From contig JAGWTH010000001.1 in the NCBI GenBank assembly GCA_028868995.1, forward strand, positions 124,001 to 188,000: a stretch of 64,000 nucleotides of DNA, written 5' to 3'. The notes below the pieces were generated by a model. That model had not been told where the DNA came from. It ran no database searches and was given only the letters and a program-made list of their open reading frames with translations. A program made the translations under genes and the position numbers. The stretch is from Burkholderiales bacterium. GTDB lineage: Bacteria > Pseudomonadota > Gammaproteobacteria > Burkholderiales > Burkholderiaceae_C. Position 1 is the stretch's first letter, and every line of letters starts with the position of its first letter. Shown piece by piece: positions 35,627 to 46,996 of this stretch.

Positions 35627-37681
35627 GTGGCAACCCATCGCGACATCGCCGCGCGGCGCACGCTGGCCCTCGTGGGCCCCAGCGCCGCCGGCAAGACCAG
35701 CCTGGCCGAAGCCTTGCTGTGGAAGGCCGGGGCGATCGGTGCGCCCGGCAGCGTGGAAAGAGGCAGCACCGTGTCGGACCAGGACCCGCTGGAGAAACGC
35801 GGCCAGCGGTCCCTGAACACGACGCTGCTGCACTTCGGGCACCGCGGCATCACCACCCACCTCGTCGACACGCCCGGCGCGCCCGACTTCCTCGGCCAGT
35901 CGCTGCCGGCGCTGGAAGCGGTGGAGACGGCGGCCATCGTGATCAACGCGGCCGTCGGCATCGAGCCGATGGCGGTGCGCATGATGGAGTGGGCGAAGCA
36001 GCGCGAGCGCGACCGCCTCATCGTGGTCAACAGGATCGATGCCCAGGGCGTGAACCTGCAGGCGCTGGTCGGGCAGATCCAGGCCGCCTTCGGCAAGGAA
36101 TGCCTGCCGCTGAACCTGCCTTCACAGAGGGGCGAGGGGGTGCTCGACTGCTTCTGGAAGCTCAGGGACGAGGGCCCGCCGCCCGACTTCTCCTCGGTGG
36201 AGCAGGCGCACCGCGCGCTGGTGGAGCAGGTGGTGGAGGTGGACGCGGCCTTCGTCGATCGCTACCTCAACGACGGCGACGTGGCGCCCGAGGAGGTGCA
36301 CGCACCGCTGGAGCAGGCGCTGCGCGAGGGCCACCTGATCCCGATCTGCTTCGTATCCGCGCGCACCGGTGCGGGCGTGCCCGAACTGCTGGACGTGATC
36401 GAGCGCCTGCTGCCCGACCCGACCGAGGGCAACCCGCCGGCCTTCCTGGAGGGCGAGGGCGAGGCGGCGAAGACGATCCAGGGCCTGGCCGACCCGGAGC
36501 GCCACGTGCTGGCCCATGTCTTCAAGGTCACCCAGGACCCTTACGTGGGCAAGATGGGCGTGCTGCGCGTGCACCAGGGAACGATCACGCGGGACAGCCA
36601 GCTGTACGTGGGCGACGGCCGCCGCCCTTTCAAGGTGGGCCACCTCTTCCTGCTGCAGGGCAAGGAGCTCAAGGAGGTGGCGAAGGCGGTGCCGGGCGAC
36701 CTGTGCGCCATCGCCAAGGTGGAGGAGCTGCACTACGACGCGGTGCTGCACGACGCCGACGAGGACGCCCACATCCGCCTGTTGCCGCTCGCCTTCCCGG
36801 TGCCGGTGCACGGGCTGGCCATCACGCCCAGGCGCCGCGGGGACGAGCAGCGCCTGCACGACATCCTGCTGAAGCTGGTGAGCGAGGACCCCTGCCTGAA
36901 GGTGGAGCACGTCGCCACGACCAACGAGACGGTGGTCTACGGCCTGGGCGAGCTGCACCTGCGCACCCTGCTGGACCGCCTGACCGAGGTGCACGGCTGC
37001 CAGGTCGACACCCGGCCCCCGCGCATCGCCTACCGCGAGACCATCACCGCGCCGGCCGAGGGGCACCACCGGCACAAGAAGCAGACCGGAGGCGCCGGCC
37101 AGTTCGGCGAGGTCTTCCTGCGGGTGGAGCCGCTGCCGCGCGGCGCGGGCTTCCAGTTCGCCGACGAGGTCAAGGGCGGGGCGATCCCGCACAACTTCAT
37201 GCCCGCGGTGGAGAAGGGCGTGCGCCAGGCGATGGAGCAGGGCGTGATCGCCGGCTACCCCGTGGTGGACCTGAAGGTCACGGTCCACGACGGCAAGCAC
37301 CACGCCGTGGACAGCAAGGAGATCGCCTTCGTCACGGCGGGGCGCAAGGCGCTGATCGCCGCGGTGCAGGCGGCCGGCCCCTGCGTGCTGGAGCCGATCG
37401 TCGACGTGGAGATCGCCGCGCCCGAGCAGCACATGGGCGACATCACCGGCGACCTCGCCTCGCGCCGCGGCCAGGTGAGCGGCACGCAGGCCGCCAGCGA
37501 CGGCGCGCTCACCGTGCTGGCGCAGGCGCCGCTGTCGGAGCTGGCGAGCTACCAGTCGCGGCTGAATTCGCTCACCGGCGGGCAGGGCCGCTACACCCTC
37601 GCCTTCAGCCACTACGAGGCGGTGCCGCCGGCGGTGCAGGCGCAGCTGGCCTCGCAGTACAAGCTGAAGGACGAGGCTTGA
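35627..37681 (+). CDS. Elongation factor G-like translational GTPase
   Basis: 684 residues from a GTG start with AGGAGG 6 bases upstream; the long in-frame extension before it has no support. Domains follow EF-G: G domain, domain II, III, IV and V, ending 'GRYTLAFSHYEAVPP'. The P-loop is GPSAAGKTS (17-25) rather than the usual A-H-x-D-x-G-K-T, G3 is DTPG (81-84) and G4 is NRID (135-138) instead of NKxD. These changes and ~684 residues place it in the EF-G-like (FusA2/EF-G II-type) subfamily, not the housekeeping factor, and there are no rpsL/rpsG/tuf neighbours. Function unknown. Confidence 0.88.
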   Translation: MATHRDIAARRTLALVGPSAAGKTSLAEALLWKAGAIGAPGSVERGSTVSDQDPLEKRGQRSLNTTLLHFGHRGITTHLVDTPGAPDFLGQSLPALEAVETAAIVINAAVGIEPMAVRMMEWAKQRERDRLIVVNRIDAQGVNLQALVGQIQAAFGKECLPLNLPSQRGEGVLDCFWKLRDEGPPPDFSSVEQAHRALVEQVVEVDAAFVDRYLNDGDVAPEEVHAPLEQALREGHLIPICFVSARTGAGVPELLDVIERLLPDPTEGNPPAFLEGEGEAAKTIQGLADPERHVLAHVFKVTQDPYVGKMGVLRVHQGTITRDSQLYVGDGRRPFKVGHLFLLQGKELKEVAKAVPGDLCAIAKVEELHYDAVLHDADEDAHIRLLPLAFPVPVHGLAITPRRRGDEQRLHDILLKLVSEDPCLKVEHVATTNETVVYGLGELHLRTLLDRLTEVHGCQVDTRPPRIAYRETITAPAEGHHRHKKQTGGAGQFGEVFLRVEPLPRGAGFQFADEVKGGAIPHNFMPAVEKGVRQAMEQGVIAGYPVVDLKVTVHDGKHHAVDSKEIAFVTAGRKALIAAVQAAGPCVLEPIVDVEIAAPEQHMGDITGDLASRRGQVSGTQAASDGALTVLAQAPLSELASYQSRLNSLTGGQGRYTLAFSHYEAVPPAVQAQLASQYKLKDEA

Positions 37682-37685
37682 GGAT

Positions 37686-38636
37686 TCAGCGACTGCGCGG
37701 GCGGGCTTGGCGTCCGTCGTCGGGGTCGCGCGGCCCGTGGCCCTGGCCGCTGTCGAAGCTGCCGCCCTGGTCGATCTGCACCCGGCCCGCGTCGCGCTGC
37801 GACCGGCCATAGTCGACGCGGCCCGCGTCCCGTTGCGGCTCGCCGGGATCCACCTTGCCGGCGTTGCGCTGGCGCTGGGCCCCGGACTCGTCCTGCTCGT
37901 GCATCTGGTGGCGCGCGTCGCGCTCGGCCTGGCGCTGCAGCCGGTCCTGCTCCTGCCGGGCGCGCAGCTGGTCGCGCACGGCGGGGGGCAGCGGCGGGAC
38001 GCCGGGCGCGCCCTGCGGCGGGGGAAAGATGGGCTGGACCGGCTTCGGCAGGCTGCCATGCAGCGGCGGGGCGCTGGTGCCCGCCGCGGCACGCACCAGC
38101 CGGTCCTGCGGGCGCGCGGGGACGTCCCCCAGCCGCGCGCGGTCGATCATGGCGGGTGCCACCGCGTGCCAGGCCCGGTCGACCGGCCGGCCCCGGCGGA
38201 ACTCGTCTTCACGCACCGCCGTCACCGCGGACGGATGCTGCCGCCAGTAGTGGTGGGTGGCGTCGCGCGGCCAGGCGCCGAGGCGGATCGCGGGATTGAC
38301 GTTGCCCACGTAACGGGCGCTGGCGTGGTACCAGGGCCACCAGGCCTCGTCCGGGGCAAGCGGGTACCAGCCCACCGCCGGTCCGCTGCCGATGAGGAAC
38401 GTGCCGCCGCCGCCGAGGAACACCACCAGGGCCGGCGCGTACACGGGACGCGGCGGCAGCCGTCCGGGCACCCAGGCCCAGCGCTGGCCGATCATGGCCC
38501 AGCGGCCGTAGTGGAACGGCGCGAAGCCCCAGGGCGCGTCGTCGATCCAGGTCCAGCCCCAGGGCGGGATCCATTCCCAGTGCCCGTAGCGGTAGGGCGC
38601 CCAGTTCACCAGCGTCACCGTGGGGTACCAGACCAC
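37686..38636 (-). pseudogene. C-terminal DUF6600 part of a FecR-domain protein, downstream of an in-frame stop
   Basis: The frame from the first ATG after the TGA at 38667-38669 gives 316 residues: 'WAPYRYGHWEWIPPWGWTWI', 'FHYGRWAMIGQRWAWVPG' and 'DEAWWPWYHAS' are the aromatic-rich DUF6600 repeats, followed by a long Gln/Arg/Asp-rich tail with 'QRDAGRVD' repeats. It is in the same frame as the FecR part (38667-39380), and the ten codons between (GTWAEDPGYG...) are exactly what intact family members show at this junction. So the gene looks split by one nonsense codon. No ribosome binding site precedes the internal ATG. Confidence 0.7.
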
Positions 38637-38666
38637 GCCGTAGCCCGGGTCCTCGGCCCAGGTGCC

Positions 38667-39380
38667 TCAGGCATCGAGCTGGGGCGCGCCCACCACGCCT
38701 GGCGGCACGTAGCGCGCGGCGAGCGCCTGGTCCTGCGCGCGGTTGCGGTCCTGCGCCCACAGGCCGAATTCGTCCCGGGCGGCATAGGGGGCCTCCACCT
38801 GTGCGAGCGCGCGGCCGGTGAAGGTGGCCTGCTGGCCCGCCGCCATGCGCAGGGCCTGCCCGTTCTCGCCGAACACGTCGACCTGGCCGCCGTGCACGAT
38901 GACGCGCGTGCTCTGGGTGCGCGGATCGACGTCGAGGCGATAGTCGCCCGGCTGCAGCGCCCGCAGGGCCAGGTTGGGCGTGTCGATCTCGAAGTCCTCG
39001 TCCGGCTGCAGGTCGCGCACGCGCGCGTTCGCTGTGCCCTGCTGCAGGATGAAGCGCGCGACGCGCTCCTCCAGCAGGCCCAGCCGCAGCTGCGTCACGC
39101 TGCCCAGGTGCAGGGTGGCCGTGCCCAGCTGCAGTTCGGCGCGGGCGGCCGGGTCGGTCCAGAGGCGGTCGCCCTCGGTGAGGGGCCGGTTGGGGGGCAG
39201 CTGCTGCCAGTCCTCCGCGCCCAGCGGGGCGAAGACCACGCTGCCCTGCTGCAGGCTGACGAAGGCGACGCGGCCGGGCGGGTCGGCCTGCTGGCCGAGG
39301 GCGCCGCAGCCCAGGCACGCCAGGAGCAGCCCGGCCAGCCAGGACGGCAGGCGCGCATCGAATCGGAACCCCCTCGCCAT
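38667..39380 (-). CDS. FecR-domain envelope protein, truncated by an in-frame TGA
   Basis: 237 residues from MARGFRFDARLPSWLAG. A signal peptide (about 1-30, a possible lipobox-like LLACLGCGA) is followed by a FecR domain: 'GRVAFVSLQQGSVVFAPLGA', 'GDRLWTDPAARAELQLG', 'LRALQPGDYRLDVDPRTQST' and 'VHGGQVDVFGENGQALRMAA'. It ends at TGA (38667-38669) but the same frame continues into a DUF6600 region, so the full-length gene would span 37686-39380. The exported N-terminal part could still be made. An ATG three codons upstream (39389) is an alternative start. Confidence 0.72.
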   Translation of the reverse strand: MARGFRFDARLPSWLAGLLLACLGCGALGQQADPPGRVAFVSLQQGSVVFAPLGAEDWQQLPPNRPLTEGDRLWTDPAARAELQLGTATLHLGSVTQLRLGLLEERVARFILQQGTANARVRDLQPDEDFEIDTPNLALRALQPGDYRLDVDPRTQSTRVIVHGGQVDVFGENGQALRMAAGQQATFTGRALAQVEAPYAARDEFGLWAQDRNRAQDQALAARYVPPGVVGAPQLDA

Positions 39381-39479
39381 GCCCCCCATTCTGGGCCCTG
39401 GGCCCCCGGCCGGGCCAGACCCGCCCGGTGGCCGGCCGCGAGCGGCTAGCATCCGGGGATCACTCCAAGGAGACACCGC

Positions 39480-40247
39480 ATGCCCAGCCCGGTGCAGACC
39501 GTGGCGGACGCGCTGGCCAGCGCCTACCGCCTGCATCGTCCCAGCGACGCGACGCCGTACGAGAACCTGCTCGCCCAGGCGGAGGAAGCCTACGCGGTGC
39601 AGGACGCGGTCGGGCGCAGCCTAGTCTGGTTCGACCGGCCGGTGCCGCAGCACTGGAAATCGGGCGGTCCCTCGCGCTCCGCCCCCCTGACCCACGCGCC
39701 CCTGCCGCCGCAGCGCGTGTGGGCCAGCCCCGCCGATGCGAGCGGCGCCCGGTTCAACCTGCGCTTCATCGAGGCCGAGGTGGCGCTGCGCCTGGCGCGC
39801 GAGGTCACGCCCGCCGACGCGCAGTCCTTCGACCCGTCGGCGGCGCCCGACTGGCTCGACGGCATGGCGGTCTCCATCGAGGTGGTCGACTCGCGCTGGC
39901 AGCAGGCGCGCACGGCCGGCGCGCTGCTGCGCCTGGCCGACCTGCAGTCGCACGGCGCGCTGGTGCTGGGTGCCTGGCATCCCTTCGCCGCGCGCGACTG
40001 GGCGCGGCAAGTCTGCACCGTGCAGATCGGCAAGGGGGCCCCGCAGTCCTTCCGCGGCACGCATTCGCTGGGCGACCCGGCCTGGCTGCTGCCGACCTGG
40101 CTGCGCCACGTCACGCGCCACGGCGCCACCGTGCCGGCCGGGACCGTGGTCACCACCGGCACCTGGTGCGGGCTGCTGGAGGCGCGTGCCGGCGACACGG
40201 TGCGCGCGGCGTTCGAAGGCATCGGCGAAGCCGAGATCCATCTCTGA
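39480..40247 (+). CDS. 2-keto-4-pentenoate hydratase / FAH-superfamily protein
   Basis: 255 residues with AAGGAG 7 bases before the ATG. 'EENLLAQAEEAYAVQDAVGR'-type N-terminus (here YENLLAQAEEAYAVQD), 'RFIEAEVALRLAREVTP' with the metal-binding E-x-E, 'VSIEVVDSRW' and 'VVTTGTWCGLLEARAGDTV' are marks of the MhpD-like hydratase group. Such enzymes hydrate 2-oxopent-4-enoates from aromatic meta-cleavage. No other aromatic-degradation gene lies nearby, so the substrate is open. The MFS gene follows 1-2 bases later. Confidence 0.8.
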   Translation: MPSPVQTVADALASAYRLHRPSDATPYENLLAQAEEAYAVQDAVGRSLVWFDRPVPQHWKSGGPSRSAPLTHAPLPPQRVWASPADASGARFNLRFIEAEVALRLAREVTPADAQSFDPSAAPDWLDGMAVSIEVVDSRWQQARTAGALLRLADLQSHGALVLGAWHPFAARDWARQVCTVQIGKGAPQSFRGTHSLGDPAWLLPTWLRHVTRHGATVPAGTVVTTGTWCGLLEARAGDTVRAAFEGIGEAEIHL

Positions 40248-40248
40248 A

Positions 40249-41490
40249 TTGAACCCCGCCGCCTCCCCCCGCAGCGCCTGGCTGATGCTGCTGGTGCTGA
40301 TCTCGGGCTTCGCGCTGAGCCAAGCCTTCCGCACGGCCGCGGGCATCATGGCGCCGCCCCTGCAGCAGGCCTTCGGGCTGACGCCGCAGCAGCTGGGCCT
40401 GTTCGCCGCGGCCTTCCACTTCTCGTTCGCCGCACCGCAGCTGTTCATGGGCATGGGCATCGACGTGTACGGGCCCAAGCGAACCGTGGTCGCCGTGTTC
40501 CCGCTGGCCATCGCCGGCGCGCTGGTGACCGCCACGGCCACCGGCTATCCGCTGCTGATCCTGGGCCAGGTGCTCACCGGCATCGGCTGCGCGCCGGCCT
40601 TCCTGGTGTGCACGGTGTTCATCTCGCGCCGCTTCCCGCTCGAGCGCTTCGCGGCCGTCAACGGGGCGGCCCTGGGCATCGGCTCGGTCGGCCTGCTGCT
40701 CACGGGCACGCCGCTCGCGTGGATCATCGAACACCTGTCCTGGCGCGCCGGCTTCTTCGCGCTGGCCGCCTGCGCGGCGGCGGCCTGGCTGGCGATCGCG
40801 CTGCTGGTGCGCGACGAGCCCCGGTCCGGCGCCCACCAGGCCGTGGACGTGCTGGGCGCCCTGCGCGGCTACGGCGAGCTGTTCCGGCTGCCGCACACGC
40901 TGGGCATCATCGGCCTGGCCCTCTTCAGCTATGCGGCCTTCATGGCCCTGCGCGGGCTGTGGCTGACGCCGCTGCTGATCGAGCGCTACGGCTTCACGCT
41001 GGTGCAGACCGGCAACGTCGCGATCGCGCTGTCGGTGCTGGGCATGTTCAGCGCGCCGCTGTTCGGCCGGCTGGACCCCGGCGAGCGGCGGCGGCGCGGC
41101 TGGATCCTCGCCTGCGCGCTGCTCACCGCGCTGATGTTCTTCGGCATGGCCCTGCGCCCGGGCGCGGCGCTGGAGGTCGCGCTCGCACTCGCAGTCAGCC
41201 TGCTCTCGGGCTTCGGCACCCTGCAGTACGCGGACGTGCGTTCGGCCTACCCGGCGCGCATGACCGGGCGCGCCATGGCGGTGTTCACCATGGCCATGTT
41301 CCTGGGTGTGGCCCTCATGCAGGGGCTCACCGGCGGCATCGCCTCGGCGGCGCAAGCGCGGCACGTGGAGCGCTACGCGGCGGTGATGGCGGCCATCGGC
41401 GGCTTCCTGTGCCTGGGCGCGCTGCTGTTCCGGCTGTTGCCGGCCCCAGCCGGCAAGGGTTTGGCCGAACGGTCACAATCGGCGCCATGA
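40249..41490 (+). CDS. Major facilitator superfamily transporter
   Basis: About 413 residues with twelve hydrophobic segments. Motif-A-like and family features: 'ISGFALSQAFRTAAGIMAPP' at the first helix, 'GMGIDVYGPKRTVVAVFPLA' after helix 2 and 'GVALMQGLTGGIASAA' near the end. A proton-driven importer or exporter of an organic solute is expected; the substrate is unknown. The start is uncertain: TTG at 40249, immediately after the hydratase stop, keeps the whole N-terminus, while ATG at 40285 would remove 12 residues. The stop overlaps the slyD start (ATGA). Confidence 0.82.
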   Translation: MNPAASPRSAWLMLLVLISGFALSQAFRTAAGIMAPPLQQAFGLTPQQLGLFAAAFHFSFAAPQLFMGMGIDVYGPKRTVVAVFPLAIAGALVTATATGYPLLILGQVLTGIGCAPAFLVCTVFISRRFPLERFAAVNGAALGIGSVGLLLTGTPLAWIIEHLSWRAGFFALAACAAAAWLAIALLVRDEPRSGAHQAVDVLGALRGYGELFRLPHTLGIIGLALFSYAAFMALRGLWLTPLLIERYGFTLVQTGNVAIALSVLGMFSAPLFGRLDPGERRRRGWILACALLTALMFFGMALRPGAALEVALALAVSLLSGFGTLQYADVRSAYPARMTGRAMAVFTMAMFLGVALMQGLTGGIASAAQARHVERYAAVMAAIGGFLCLGALLFRLLPAPAGKGLAERSQSAP

Positions 41491-41963
41491 AGATCGCCAA
41501 GGACACCGTCGTCACCCTGCACTACAAGGTGGCGGACGCCAGCGGCCGCCTGATCGAGCAGAGCAAGGACCCCATGGTCTACCTGCACGGCGGCTACGAG
41601 AACACCCTGCCGAAGATCGAGGAAGCCCTGGAGGGCCGCGAACCCGGCTACGAGACCACCCTGCAGCTGCAGCCCGAGGACGCTTTCGGCCAGCGCGACG
41701 AGTCGCTGGTGCGCGTGATCCCGAAAAGCGAGTTCCCGCCCGGGGTGAAGGTCGGCGGCCAGCTCGAGGGCCGCACCGACGACGGCCAGCCGCACGTGTT
41801 CCACGTCATGAAGATCAAGGGGCAGGAAGTGCACCTGGACGGCAACCATCCGCTGGCGGGCCGGGCGCTGCGCTTCACGCTCAAGGTCACGGGTGTGCGC
41901 ACCGCATCCCCCGAAGAGATCGAGCACCGGCACGTGCACGGCGAGCACGGCCACCACCACTGA
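41487..41963 (+). CDS. slyD: FKBP-type peptidyl-prolyl cis-trans isomerase SlyD
   Basis: 158 residues. 'MKIAKDTVVTLHYKVADASG', 'DPMVYLHGGYENTLPKIEEA' and 'LEGREPGY' form the split FKBP domain with the inserted IF chaperone domain ('PEDAFGQRDESLVRVIPKSE'), closing with 'DGNHPLAGRALRFTLKV'. The C-terminus ends in a His-rich tail (HRHVHGEHGHHH) suited to nickel/zinc binding. SlyD folds proteins and helps nickel delivery to hydrogenase. The start overlaps the MFS stop by 4 bases. Confidence 0.93.
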   Translation: MKIAKDTVVTLHYKVADASGRLIEQSKDPMVYLHGGYENTLPKIEEALEGREPGYETTLQLQPEDAFGQRDESLVRVIPKSEFPPGVKVGGQLEGRTDDGQPHVFHVMKIKGQEVHLDGNHPLAGRALRFTLKVTGVRTASPEEIEHRHVHGEHGHHH

Positions 41964-41967
41964 CGCC

Positions 41968-43005
41968 ATGACCACCGCCGCTTCGCCCGTCCTCGCCGTG
42001 AAGCCGCTCGGCTTCCCCTGGGAGACCGCCGATCCCTTCCTGTTCTGCGCCTACCACGACGACGCCTATCCGCGCGGCAACGGCGCGATGGGGCCGGCCG
42101 CGTCGCTGGCGGGGCGCGACCTCGGGCAGGACTTCAGCCGCAAGGACGGCTGGAGCATGTACCACGGCGAGACGGTGCCCGGCTTCCCGGCGCATCCGCA
42201 TCGCGGCTTCGAGACCGTGACCATCGTGCGCCGGGGCCTGATCGACCACAGCGACTCGCTGGGCGCCGTGGCGCGCTTCGGCGGCGGCGACGTCCAGTGG
42301 GTCACCGCGGGCGCGGGGATCGTGCACACCGAGATGTTCCCGCTGCTCAGGACCGGCGAGGACAACCCGCTGGAGCTGTTCCAGGTCTGGCTCAACCTGC
42401 CCAAGCGCAGCAAGATGGCCGCGCCGCACTTCACCATGTTCTGGAACGAGCAGGTGCCGCGCCGCGTCCTCGCCGACGAGGCCGGCCGCCGCGCGGAAGT
42501 GGCCGTGATCGCCGGGCGCTTCGGCGACGCCGCGCCGCTGGCGCCGCCGCCCGACTCCTGGGCGGCGCAGGCCGAGGCCGACGTCGCGATCTGGACCCTG
42601 CGGCTGGACGCGGGCGCGAGCTTCCGGCTGCCGCCCGCGCAGGGCGCCGGCACGCGCCGCACGCTCTACTTCTTCAAGGGTGCCGGCGCCGCGGTGGCCG
42701 GCCGCGCGGTGCAGGGGCCGGTGGCCATCACGCTGGACGCCGCCTCGGAAGTCGAACTGCGTGCCGGCGACACGGAATGCGAGTTCCTCCTGCTGCAAGG
42801 CCGCCCGATTGGCGAGCCGGTGGCGCAGTACGGCCCCTTCGTGATGAACACCCAGCAGGAGATCATGCAGGCGCTGCAGGACTACCGCCGCACGCAGTTC
42901 GGCGGCTGGTCCTTCGGCGATGCGGCGCCGGTGCACGGCAGCGAGCCGAGGCGCTTCGCGCGCTATCCGGACGGGCACGAGGAGACCCCTGCGGCGTCCT
43001 CCTGA
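41968..43005 (+). CDS. Pirin-family protein
   Basis: 345 residues starting 4 bases after slyD. The N-terminal cupin holds the metal ligands in 'GFPAHPHRGFETVTIV' (His-x-His), 'GLIDHSDSLG' and 'GAGIVHTEMF'; 'PLELFQVWLNLPKRSKM' is a pirin signature. The C-terminal cupin follows. At 345 residues it is longer than E. coli YhhW, closer to full pirins. Some pirins have quercetinase activity or act as redox regulators; nothing in the context decides between these. A hairpin terminator follows. Confidence 0.88.
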   Translation: MTTAASPVLAVKPLGFPWETADPFLFCAYHDDAYPRGNGAMGPAASLAGRDLGQDFSRKDGWSMYHGETVPGFPAHPHRGFETVTIVRRGLIDHSDSLGAVARFGGGDVQWVTAGAGIVHTEMFPLLRTGEDNPLELFQVWLNLPKRSKMAAPHFTMFWNEQVPRRVLADEAGRRAEVAVIAGRFGDAAPLAPPPDSWAAQAEADVAIWTLRLDAGASFRLPPAQGAGTRRTLYFFKGAGAAVAGRAVQGPVAITLDAASEVELRAGDTECEFLLLQGRPIGEPVAQYGPFVMNTQQEIMQALQDYRRTQFGGWSFGDAAPVHGSEPRRFARYPDGHEETPAASS

Positions 43006-43024
43006 ACGTCCTGGATCCCCAAGA

Positions 43025-43050
43025 CAAGACGCGCCCGAAGGCGCGTCTTG
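43025..43050. terminator. Strong hairpin between convergent pirin and gap genes
   Basis: CAAGACGCGCC-CGAA-GGCGCGTCTTG is an 11-bp perfect stem. On the gap (minus) strand the loop reads TTCG, giving the very stable C(UUCG)G tetraloop. There is no long T-run on either side (minus strand: TCTTGGGG), so it is likely a bidirectional terminator or 3'-end stabiliser of moderate strength. Confidence 0.7.
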
Positions 43051-43068
43051 CGTGGAGGCGTCAGCGGC

Positions 43069-46113
<3,045 letters not shown>

Positions 46114-46279
46114 CGAGGGCAGCTCCGGGGAAGGGAATCGGGAAAAGGAAACCATTCATTTTAAGGGACCCGTCCGGCGCGGACGGGCGGGCCACTTCGC
46201 ATACCGTGCCGCAGGCATCGCATACAGTCGGGACCATGAAGGGCCTGCATCTGGCCGGAACGCGGCAGGAAGGAATGGG

Positions 46280-46978
46280 ATGGGAACCGCGCAGGCGATG
46301 ATCCTGGCGGCCGGGCGCGGCGAGCGCATGCGGCCCCTGACCGACACGACGCCGAAGCCGCTGCTGCCGGTGCGCGGCAAGCCGCTGCTGGAATACCACC
46401 TGGACGCCTTCGCGCGCGCCGGCTTCCGCGAGGTGGTGGTCAACACGGCCTGGCTCGGCGAGCAGATCGAGCAGCGCTACGGCCCGGGCACCGCGCAGGG
46501 CGTGCGCATCGCCTATTCGCACGAGGGCCGCGATTTCGGCGGCGCGCTGGAGACGGCCGGCGGCATCGCGCGCGCCCTGCCGCTGCTGGCGGAGGTGTTC
46601 TGGCTGGTGGCGGGGGATGTCTTCATGCCGCAGTTCGAGTTCACCCGAGCCGCCTACGAGCGCTTCGCCGCCGGGGGCCGGCTGGCCCACCTGTTCCTGG
46701 TGCCCAACCCGCCCCACAACCCGAAGGGCGACTTCGGCCTGGCGCCCGGGGGCCTGGCCCTCAACCAGGCCGAGGTGCGCTACACCTATTCGACCACGGC
46801 GCTGCTGCGCCGCGAGCTGCTGGCCGCGCTGCCCAGCGGCAATCCGCAGGGACGCAAGCTCGCGCTCGCGCCCCTGCTGCGCGCCGCGATGGACCGCGGC
46901 GAGGTCAGCGCCGAGCTCTACCCCGGCCCCTGGGTTGACGTGGGCACCCCCGAGCGCCTGGCCCAGCTCAACGCCTGA
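46280..46978 (+). CDS. murU: N-acetylmuramate alpha-1-phosphate uridylyltransferase
   Basis: 232 residues with AGGAAGGA just upstream. The nucleotidyltransferase N-terminus 'AMILAAGRGERMRPLTDTTP' with 'KPLLPVRGKPLLEYHLDAF', the metal-binding 'VAGDVFMP' (here G-D-V rather than the D-x-D-x of larger enzymes) and 'WVDVGTPERLAQLNA' match MurU, which makes UDP-MurNAc in the peptidoglycan-recycling bypass found in Pseudomonas and relatives. The partner kinase amgK lies 15 kb away at 62428-63525 instead of adjacent. It is followed by pepP at 18 bases. Confidence 0.87.
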   Translation: MGTAQAMILAAGRGERMRPLTDTTPKPLLPVRGKPLLEYHLDAFARAGFREVVVNTAWLGEQIEQRYGPGTAQGVRIAYSHEGRDFGGALETAGGIARALPLLAEVFWLVAGDVFMPQFEFTRAAYERFAAGGRLAHLFLVPNPPHNPKGDFGLAPGGLALNQAEVRYTYSTTALLRRELLAALPSGNPQGRKLALAPLLRAAMDRGEVSAELYPGPWVDVGTPERLAQLNA

Positions 46979-46996
46979 TTCCGGGACAATGGGCGC

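Noticed and set aside
46169-46187. CCCGTCC-GGCGC-GGACGGG hairpin between divergent tkt and murU
   Set aside because: A 7-bp stem in a divergent gap cannot be a terminator for either gene, and no operator family is recognised. Could be a leader hairpin, not claimed.
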